A stretch of DNA of 36,629 bases from JAOZHU01 sp964632845. Its GTDB lineage: Archaea; Thermoproteota; Bathyarchaeia; Bathyarchaeales; Bathycorpusculaceae. Every line of letters begins with the position of its first letter. Within the stretch, counting starts at the first letter, position 1. Under the pieces are notes generated by a model, which saw nothing but the letters and a program-made list of their open reading frames with translations, did not search any database and was not told where the DNA came from. Below are positions 31,264 through 36,629 of the stretch, piece after piece. Where the stretch lies: positions 1 to 36,629 of the forward strand of contig CAZWDU010000018.1 of NCBI GenBank assembly GCA_964632845.1, in the 5' to 3' direction. A program made the translations under genes and the position numbers.

Positions 31264-31767
31264 ATGTGGAACACAATCAGGAAACACTTAGAAGGCTACC
31301 CTGAACGACTCAGAGTAGCGCGTGTTCTAGTAGAAAACGGTTTAAGCACTAAAAACGGCAAGATTCTCCTCAACCAAATCGAAATCCCGCCCGTGCGCAT
31401 CGCAAGAGCCGCGGGAGTGGACAGGCGAACAGTAAACGAGACGTTAAACGCAATAAAGAACAACCGCGAAATCAGGCTGATATTTGAGGAAATACGACCC
31501 GCAGGGCACTCGCTGAAAGAAATCGCAAAGCACCTAAACTTGGGCGTAGTGGAGATAACTCCTGTTGACGCTAAAATACCTGGAATCTTGGCACACTCAG
31601 CCATGGTTCTCAACAACAGCGGCTTAAGCATCAGACAAGCAATCGTGGATGACCCCGGGCTTTCGCCCGAACCGAAACTTACGCTAATCGTAGAGAAAAA
31701 AATCCCCGGAGAATTAATCCCCAAACTGCTGAAAATAAACGGCGTAGCCAAAGTTTCAGTGTACTAG
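31264..31767 (+). CDS. HTH-ACT regulator of amino-acid metabolism (COG2150; TrpY-like role proposed)
   Basis: 167 residues. The N-terminal half holds a helix-turn-helix (about 41-65, IPPVRIARAAGVDRRTVNETLNAI). The C-terminal half (about 92-167) has the ACT-like pattern VVEITPVDAKIPGILAHSAMVLNNSGLSIRQAIVDDP and ends LLKINGVAKVSVY. ACT domains bind amino acids, so tryptophan or another amino acid is the likely effector. Divergence from trpB2 with TGTACA boxes between suggests it controls trpB2 and itself. I assign the family from the pattern; its identity to TrpY is not shown. Confidence 0.78.
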   Translation: MWNTIRKHLEGYPERLRVARVLVENGLSTKNGKILLNQIEIPPVRIARAAGVDRRTVNETLNAIKNNREIRLIFEEIRPAGHSLKEIAKHLNLGVVEITPVDAKIPGILAHSAMVLNNSGLSIRQAIVDDPGLSPEPKLTLIVEKKIPGELIPKLLKINGVAKVSVY

Positions 31768-31844
31768 ATATCAACTGAAACATATAGGTGATTACGAAAG
31801 TTTTCCAAGTCTAAGCTACGTTCAGCGAGCTACTCCTAGAAAAA

Positions 31845-31851
31845 CTTATAT
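31845..31851 (+). promoter_or_regulatory. Thermosome TATA box
   Basis: cttatat within aaaacttatatgg; the leader would be about 25 bases, ending with GAGGT (31885-31889) nine bases before the TTG start. Confidence 0.5.
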
Positions 31852-31898
31852 GGCAAGTGTGTTTTGTTGTTGTGCGCATTAAAAGAGGTTAACTTGAT

Positions 31899-33554
31899 TT
31901 GTCATCACCTACACAAGCCGGAGGAGTACCCGTTCTCATATTAAAGGAAGGCTCTAACCGGTCACGCGGAAGAGAAGCGCAACACGCAAACATAACTGCC
32001 GCGAAGGTCGTAGCAGAAAGCGTCAGAAGCGCTTTAGGTCCAAAAGGCATGGACAAGATGCTGGTTGACAGCTTCGGCGACGTGACGATAACAAGCGACG
32101 GACGCACAATCCTGGACGAAATGGATATTCAGCATCCAGCCGCTAAAATGCTGGTTGAAGTTGCCAAAACACAAGACAACGAAGCGGGCGACGGAACCAC
32201 ATCCGCCGTCATAATCGCAGGCGAACTTCTAAACAAAGCTGAAGAACTAATAGATAAAAACATACACCCAACCATAATAATCGACGGCTACAAAAAAGCC
32301 GCAGAAAAAGCCTTAGAAACACTTGAAAAAATAGCGTTACCCGTAGACTTGAAAACATCGGAATACCTGAAAAAAGCAGCAGTAACTTCCATGGCAAGCA
32401 AACTTGTAGCAGACTACAAAGAATACTTGGCAGACATGGCGGTTAAAGCAATGCTTGCGGTCGCAGAAAAAACCGGCACCACGTACAAGGTAGACGTGGA
32501 CGACGTCAAAGTGGAAAAGAAAACAGGCGAATCCCTCGGCGACACAACCCTGATAAGCGGCATAGTCCTCGACAAAGAAGTCACACACTCAGGCATGCCC
32601 AAACGCATAGAAAAAGCCAAAATCGCCCTGCTTGATGCATCCTTAGAAATCGAAAAAACAGAGTTCGACGCGAAACTCAACATTGAAACTCCAGACCAAA
32701 TCGAAGCCTTCCTCAACCAAGAAGAAGCCATGCTCAAAGACATGACAGAAAAAATCACAAAGGCAGGAGCAAACGTCGTCATATGCCAAAAAGGCATCGA
32801 CGACATGGCACAACACTTCCTTGCTCGAAAAGGCGTTCTAGCGGTGCGCAGAGCCAAAAAGTCAGATATGGAGAAACTGGCAAAAGCCACAGGCGGAAAA
32901 ATAATAACCAAACTAGATGACATAACCCCAGCGGATCTCGGCTACGCAGCGCTTGTGGAAGAACGCAAAATCGGCAAAGACAAAATGACCTTCATCGAAG
33001 GCTGCAAACACCCGCTAGCGGTTACAATTCTGATAAGAGGCGGAACAGACCGCATGACCGCAGAAGCGGAACGCTCACTCCACGACGCCCTATGCGTGAT
33101 TAAAGACGTGATTGAAGAACCCAAAATCGTAGCCGGTGGCAGCGCTCCAGAACTTGAAATGTCGCGTGTGCTCAAGGCTTACGCGGAAACCTTGCCGGGA
33201 AGAGAGCAACTCGCGGTCAAAATCTACGCCGATGCCTTGGAGGCTGTGGCGATAACGCTTACTGAAAACGCTGGTTTAGACCCTATTGACATATTATCTG
33301 AACTCAGAGCCAGACATGAGAAAGGAGAAATTTGGGCTGGGATAGAAGTCCGCGAAGGAAAAATCCGGGACATGGCAAAACAAAACGTGTTTGAACCGCT
33401 CACAGTCAAAAAACAAATAATTAAATCGGCAACTGAAGCATCCTCATTGATCTTGAAAATCGACGATGTGATCGCGGCTGGAAAAACGAAGGCGCCGCCA
33501 ACCCCTCCAGGCGGAGCACCAGGCGGAATGTACCCAGGCGCTGGAGAGTATTAA
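31899..33554 (+). CDS. Thermosome subunit (group II chaperonin)
   Basis: 551-residue subunit of the double-ring ATP-driven folding machine. Motifs: LGPKGMDKMLVD and DVTITSDG (nucleotide loop), GDGTTSAVI (97-105, catalytic Asp98), and near the end VEVRE-like GIEVREGKIRDMAKQNVFEPL. The apical-domain helical lid lies around 240-275. The tail is Gly/Met/Pro rich (PPGGAPGGMYPGAG), the form seen in archaeal chaperonins. It starts at TTG with GAGGT ahead. Codons end mostly in A/C for the first two thirds. rpoK begins three bases after its stop in the same frame. Confidence 0.97.
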   Translation: MSSPTQAGGVPVLILKEGSNRSRGREAQHANITAAKVVAESVRSALGPKGMDKMLVDSFGDVTITSDGRTILDEMDIQHPAAKMLVEVAKTQDNEAGDGTTSAVIIAGELLNKAEELIDKNIHPTIIIDGYKKAAEKALETLEKIALPVDLKTSEYLKKAAVTSMASKLVADYKEYLADMAVKAMLAVAEKTGTTYKVDVDDVKVEKKTGESLGDTTLISGIVLDKEVTHSGMPKRIEKAKIALLDASLEIEKTEFDAKLNIETPDQIEAFLNQEEAMLKDMTEKITKAGANVVICQKGIDDMAQHFLARKGVLAVRRAKKSDMEKLAKATGGKIITKLDDITPADLGYAALVEERKIGKDKMTFIEGCKHPLAVTILIRGGTDRMTAEAERSLHDALCVIKDVIEEPKIVAGGSAPELEMSRVLKAYAETLPGREQLAVKIYADALEAVAITLTENAGLDPIDILSELRARHEKGEIWAGIEVREGKIRDMAKQNVFEPLTVKKQIIKSATEASSLILKIDDVIAAGKTKAPPTPPGGAPGGMYPGAGEY

Positions 33555-33557
33555 ACT

Positions 33558-33815
33558 ACGCCTAAACAAGAAAAAATAACGGTAGGTCCTCCGAAAATAA
33601 CGAGGTTCGAGAAAGCACGGATAGTGGGAGCAAGAGCACTTCAGATTTCCATGGGCGCTCCAATAATCGTTGCCGTAGATGAAGGCTACTCAAGCCCCAT
33701 TGACATAGCTTTGAAAGAGCTCGAAGGCGGACTCTTACCAATCACTATTAGGCGAACTTTGCCTGACGGAACCTTCCAAGACATTCCTTTGAAGTGGCTT
33801 TTGAAAGAAAGCTAA
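33558..33815 (+). CDS. rpoK: DNA-directed RNA polymerase subunit K (Rpb6), apparent ACG start
   Basis: RpoK/Rpb6 homologue, about 85 residues, which helps assembly and stability of the polymerase clamp. The conserved ITRFEKARIVGARALQISMGAP and IDIALKELEGGLLPITIRRTLPDG are present. The first standard start codon in frame, GTG 33624, would remove TRFEKARI. Codons between the thermosome stop (33552-33554) and 33624 contain no ATG, GTG or TTG. ACG at 33558 stands 11 bases after GGAG (33543-33546) and would give (M)PKQEKITVGPPK, a normal N-terminus. Either ACG is used, or a T was misread or mutated to C. It overlaps the convergent nuclease gene by four bases. Confidence 0.85.
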   Translation, partial: TPKQEKITVGPPKITRFEKARIVGARALQISMGAPIIVAVDEGYSSPIDIALKELEGGLLPITIRRTLPDGTFQDIPLKWLLKES

Positions 33816-34297
33816 GTTTCATACGCTTCTTTTAATTTTTCTTCTGCTGCCTTTAGCGTAGCGCGTATGCGGTCCCAATGGGCGCCCTGCCAATAAATTT
33901 GCCCGCACTGTGGGCACTTCCAAAAGTCACTGTAGTACGCAAAAGTGTTTTTTTCCACTTTACCTGCGAGCTTCTCCTTAGGCGCCACTTGCAGTTTAGT
34001 GTTGCACTTTGGGCAGCGAGAATCCTTCAAATCTATCACTAAGGCAATGCCGAAACGTTTTGCCAGCTCCGCTAGCCTTACCGCTTCGGTTTCGCCTGTC
34101 ACGTAAAACGCCTCAATGCCCTTAGCTATGGCGCGCTGGTAAAGCTCCAAATCTTTGGTGAGAAGAATTCGCCGTTCTTTTTTCGCAATCGCCGATAACT
34201 CCGTGTCATCCAGCTTGTTTGAGTATTTGACGTCTTGTCCCAGCATGCGGAGCCATCGGGTTAGTTTTCCAAGCATTCCATCCGCGAGGAACTTCAC
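33812..34297 (-). CDS. Mut7-C PIN-like nuclease with zinc ribbon (COG1656)
   Basis: 161 residues. The Mut7-C PIN-like domain opens MKFLADGMLGKLTRWLRMLG with the acidic Asp6, and ILLTKDLELY gives Asp49; Asp30/31 in KLDD may add to the metal site. A zinc ribbon follows with C95xxC98 and C128xxC131. The family is predicted to cut RNA. It overlaps dihydroorotase by four bases (ATGA) upstream and rpoK at its 3' end. Substrate unknown; the pyrC coupling may be only co-expression. Confidence 0.85.
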   Translation of the reverse strand: MKFLADGMLGKLTRWLRMLGQDVKYSNKLDDTELSAIAKKERRILLTKDLELYQRAIAKGIEAFYVTGETEAVRLAELAKRFGIALVIDLKDSRCPKCNTKLQVAPKEKLAGKVEKNTFAYYSDFWKCPQCGQIYWQGAHWDRIRATLKAAEEKLKEAYET

Positions 34298-35640
34298 GCG
34301 CGGTCTCCCCGGATTATTCCGCCGCTGCCTGCTTTCGCCACGATTTCCTGTTCATCCATGACTAATAAGCCGTTGACAAAGGTTTTCACTGGTCTCCCCT
34401 GCACCTCCCAACCGTTGTAAGGCGAGTACTTAGCTTTTGACTTGAATTTCGACGCGTCAATCATGAATTTCTGATTAAAGTCCACAACCACGAAATCCGC
34501 TTTTTTACCTTGCGCTACTCTGCCGCGGTCAGTTAAGTTGAAGATTTCCGCGGGTTTTTCCGACAGCACATGAACCAGATTAGCTAAGGATAAGCGGTTC
34601 CTCCTCACCATCGTCAACATAAGCGGAAGCGTGGTTTCCAAACCGGGAACGCCGACTTTAACGTCCCAAATGCTGCTTGCGGACTTTTCCTCCAAAGCAT
34701 GCGGAGCATGGTCTGAGCCTATGACGTCAACGCCGCCGTCTGCGATGCCTTTCCACAGGCTCTCGATGTGACTGCTGTTGCGAAGCGGCGGCATAATTGC
34801 AAGTAACGTGCCATAACGCTCAAAATCCGCACTTGACAATAATAGGTGGTTCGGCGTCACTTCGCAGGTTACTGGTCTGCCCGGTTGTTTTGCTTCAGTT
34901 ATAGCGGTTAAGCCTTCTTTGGTGGTTACGTGGCAAAAATGCAAGCGCATGTTGATTTGGGCAGTTAGTTTCAGCAAGCGCTCTATGGCTCTGAGTTCCA
35001 CGCGTTCTGAGTGCGCTTTAAGAAAGGCCGCCGCGTCGTGGCGATTGGCTTTTTTCAGTTTCTTCTCAGCCTCTGTCAACATGGCTTTGTCTTCTGCGTG
35101 CACTGCAACTGGAACTTTTAGCTCGCCGACTTTCCTGAACGCTTCTTGCAATGCGTGGTCGTCGTCGATGTTCAATCCGCCGATTTGGCAAGCCATAAAC
35201 AGTTTGAAGGCTACTGCGCCCTCAGCAACAATGTTCGCGGTTTCGTCTAAGTTGTGGGGGAACTCGGAGTAAAACCCAACGTTGACTACTGCTTTTCTTT
35301 TTGCGGTTTGCATACGGTTTGTTAGTGTTTCTGCGCTCATGGTTACGGGCGCGTTGTTCGGCATGTCCAAAACTGTGGTTACTCCGCCTGCAGCTGCGGC
35401 GGCGGTTCCAGTGTAAAAGTCTTCTTTGTATGCTTTTCCTTCGTCGCGAAGGTGCACGTGAGTGTCTATTAAGCCTGGCAGTAATAGTAGGTTTTTCAGG
35501 TTTATTGTTTCGTCAGCTTTCGGCATGTGCGTCTGTTTGCCGATTTTGAAAATTTCGCCGTTTTCAATTGCTATGTTGCAGTCCACTATTTCCTTGTCTA
35601 GGTACGCTTTAGCGTTTGTTAACACTGAGTCAACAATCAA
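34294..35640 (-). CDS. pyrC: Dihydroorotase
   Basis: 448-residue amidohydrolase for the third step of pyrimidine synthesis, closing carbamoyl-aspartate to dihydroorotate. Metal ligands H61 and H63 are in LIDTHVHLRDEG; the carboxylated Lys is in VAFKLFMAC; further His are in VAVHAEDK and HFCHVTT, and the catalytic Asp in GSDHAPH. The class I long form is expected at this length. It starts at TTG with TATA cttaatta-like sequence at about 35680-35688. No other pyr genes are in the window. Dihydropyrimidinase or allantoinase are related, but the HxHLRDEG motif fits dihydroorotase. Confidence 0.92.
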   Translation of the reverse strand: MIVDSVLTNAKAYLDKEIVDCNIAIENGEIFKIGKQTHMPKADETINLKNLLLLPGLIDTHVHLRDEGKAYKEDFYTGTAAAAAGGVTTVLDMPNNAPVTMSAETLTNRMQTAKRKAVVNVGFYSEFPHNLDETANIVAEGAVAFKLFMACQIGGLNIDDDHALQEAFRKVGELKVPVAVHAEDKAMLTEAEKKLKKANRHDAAAFLKAHSERVELRAIERLLKLTAQINMRLHFCHVTTKEGLTAITEAKQPGRPVTCEVTPNHLLLSSADFERYGTLLAIMPPLRNSSHIESLWKGIADGGVDVIGSDHAPHALEEKSASSIWDVKVGVPGLETTLPLMLTMVRRNRLSLANLVHVLSEKPAEIFNLTDRGRVAQGKKADFVVVDFNQKFMIDASKFKSKAKYSPYNGWEVQGRPVKTFVNGLLVMDEQEIVAKAGSGGIIRGDRA

Positions 35641-35730
35641 GTTAGACGCGCTCTTTAGATGAATAACGACGCGTATGATAATTAAAGTTTGTTTTCCTGT
35701 TGCAACTGCCCAGTCGGGTTATTGCTTTTT

Positions 35731-36312
35731 TCAGGTTTCCAGTTCTACGCGGCAGTCTTCGCACAAGTTTTGACCGTTAACGTCTTTCAGGTCGTCAGAG
35801 TACACGCCGCAACGGTCGCAGTATCCAGAAAGCGGTGCTTCCTCAATTTCCTCGACTTCTTCTGGGCTTTCAGCGCATTCTATGCGATTTCGTTCTTGAA
35901 TTATTTCTATGAGTTCAGGCATAACGTTTAGAATGTCTTTGCTTGAAATTAACCCCACGAGATTCCCTTTGTAGAGTACTCCGAGTCGTCTGATGTCTAT
36001 GCTGCTCATTTTTTTTGCGGCTTCGCTTATTGTCATTTCAGGCTCTATCGTGACCAATGGCGTAGTCATAATTTCCTTTGCCTTTGCAGCGTCAGGCGTC
36101 AAATTTTTTGATAAGACTCTTAGCACTAGGTCTCTTTCCGTTATTATTCCAAGTGGTTTTCCTTCTTTGTTCGTGACTACAACTGCGCCTACTTTGTGTT
36201 CATCCATTAAGCGGGCAACTTTGTCTGACGGTGTTTCCTCGTCTGTGGTTACCACTGGGCTGCTCATTGCATCTTTAACTAGCATCCTTGTTCTTAATCC
36301 AATTTCAGACAT
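35731..36312 (-). CDS. Two-CBS-domain protein with C-terminal zinc ribbon
   Basis: 193 residues from ATG 36312 (MSEIGLRTRMLVKDAM). Two CBS motifs, about 10-68 (DKVARLMDEHKVGAVVVTNKEGKPLGIITERDLV) and 80-132 (AKKMSSIDIRRLGVLYKGNLVGLISSKDIL), form one Bateman module that binds adenine nucleotides or SAM. A Glu-rich linker leads to a zinc ribbon (CDRCG...CEDC). GTG 36324 is an alternative start. CBS/zinc-ribbon proteins are common archaeal regulators, but no partner is seen. It is divergent from a DUF4438-like gene. Confidence 0.85.
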   Translation of the reverse strand: MSEIGLRTRMLVKDAMSSPVVTTDEETPSDKVARLMDEHKVGAVVVTNKEGKPLGIITERDLVLRVLSKNLTPDAAKAKEIMTTPLVTIEPEMTISEAAKKMSSIDIRRLGVLYKGNLVGLISSKDILNVMPELIEIIQERNRIECAESPEEVEEIEEAPLSGYCDRCGVYSDDLKDVNGQNLCEDCRVELET

Positions 36313-36336
36313 CGCACAAGCCACTCTTATCAGCTT

Positions 36337-36402
36337 GCCGAATTTCGGCTTTCACAAGTCAAAAGTAATAATCGTGAATTTAAGAGTTTGGTAAAAAACC
36401 AA
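36337..36402. promoter_or_regulatory. Divergent CBS / DUF4438 control region with two dyads
   Basis: GCCGAA-T-TTCGGC (36337-36349) lies just after the likely CBS-gene start (TATA ttaaattc at 36376-36383, minus). TTGGT-aaaaa-ACCAA (36388-36402) lies upstream of that TATA. Each could be a protein site or a hairpin. Confidence 0.35.
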
Positions 36403-36439
36403 CTATTCAACAACACTGTCCTCACAGACGTCATGCAAA

Positions 36440-36447
36440 TTTTATTA
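36440..36447 (+). promoter_or_regulatory. TATA box of the DUF4438-like gene
   Basis: ttttatta about 45 bases before the ATG at 36490; GGTGA (36476-36480) is nine bases ahead of the ATG. Confidence 0.45.
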
Positions 36448-36489
36448 ACATCTGCCAAGTAAACAGCATATCAAAGGTGAACAGGGCAA

Positions 36490-36629
36490 ATGTTGAGAAC
36501 AAACGCAGATAAACTTGTGAAAATCTCGGTCATGGGCGAAGTCGCCAGCCCCGTCGTCAGCAGGTCAGTCTACACTATTTCACCCACGGGAACACCTGCA
36601 ATTTTGCCTGGAGTAGGCGGAATAACCTA
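36490..36629 (+). CDS. DUF4438-like protein, 3' end cut by the window
   Basis: ATG 36490 with GGTGA nine bases ahead opens a frame that runs to the end of the window. The visible 46 residues (LRTNADKLVKISVMGEVAS and a late PAILPGVGGIT) resemble the DUF4438 N-terminus, where a GVGGI turn is typical. Function of that family is not established. Family assignment is from the N-terminal pattern only. Confidence 0.65.
   Translation, partial: MLRTNADKLVKISVMGEVASPVVSRSVYTISPTGTPAILPGVGGIT

Noticed and set aside
33624..33815. RpoK starting at GTG 33624
   Set aside because: It would delete the conserved TRFEKARI segment; coding similarity clearly extends upstream.
1..36629. CRISPR arrays, insertion sequences, phage or toxin-antitoxin genes
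   Set aside because: No regular spaced repeats, transposase or integrase motifs, or typical toxin-antitoxin pairs were seen on either strand.

Overview
The window is chromosomal DNA from an archaeon. Evidence includes a tail-less archaeal histone, ribosomal proteins S17e and S25e, RNA polymerase subunit RpoK, a group II chaperonin (thermosome), a Mut7-C nuclease, a TrmB-family regulator, a tetraether lipid synthase (Tes), GGTGA/GAGGT ribosome binding sites and T/A-rich TATA boxes about 25 bp before likely transcription starts. The gene mix (bacterial-type class I GAPDH, GH57 amylase, Tes, NitrOD5-like protein, many TTG starts) suggests a Bathyarchaeia-like member of the Thermoproteota/TACK group. 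That placement is inference; no rRNA is present. I see no rRNA, tRNA, CRISPR array, insertion sequence or phage gene.

Layout. 1-4.1 kb (minus strand): alpha-glucan block with a full-length glycogen-synthase-like glycosyltransferase, an odd half-length paralogue, a small winged-helix-like protein and a GH57 amylase. 4.1-4.4 kb: histone. 4.5-9.3 kb (plus): TatD hydrolase, S17e, a helical hypothetical, glycerate 2-kinase, a MoaD/SAMP-like protein ending in GG, SAM hydrolase and a DedA/VTT membrane protein. 9.4-10.6 kb: tandem pair of paralogous membrane-anchored secreted proteins with matching palindromic promoters. 10.7-15.3 kb: PHP protein, NitrOD5-like protein, TldD/TldE. 15.5-17.9 kb: GAPDH and PGK (lower glycolysis). 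18-20.9 kb: ArgS and a histone-deacetylase-family enzyme, divergent. 21-22.2 kb (minus): two polyferredoxin-like proteins. 22.3-24.1 kb: CooT-like protein, GNAT acetyltransferase and TrmB regulator. 24.2-26.6 kb (plus): Tes, S25e and a hypothetical. 26.6-31.1 kb (minus): cyclophilin-like protein with a tiny coupled ORF, DegT aminotransferase, NAD-kinase-like protein and TrpB2. 31.2-33.8 kb (plus): HTH-ACT regulator, thermosome, RpoK. 33.8-36.3 kb (minus): Mut7-C nuclease, dihydroorotase, CBS/zinc-ribbon protein. The window ends inside a DUF4438-like gene.

The main regulatory stories are two. A TGTACA-TATA-TGTACA palindrome lies between trpB2 and a divergent HTH-ACT regulator and matches the TRP box described for the archaeal repressor TrpY. 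A 7+7 bp inverted repeat lies between the TrmB regulator and the Tes gene, where it could repress one and activate the other.

Other points of interest are: rpoK, whose conserved N-terminus has no standard start codon and seems to begin at ACG; a ~60 bp promoter-like element repeated at 4.1 and 22.65 kb; the half-length glycosyltransferase; and a 43-residue ORF joined to a cyclophilin-like gene by a GTGA overlap. No single gene cluster here is clearly a new defence or mobile system; most of the window is housekeeping.
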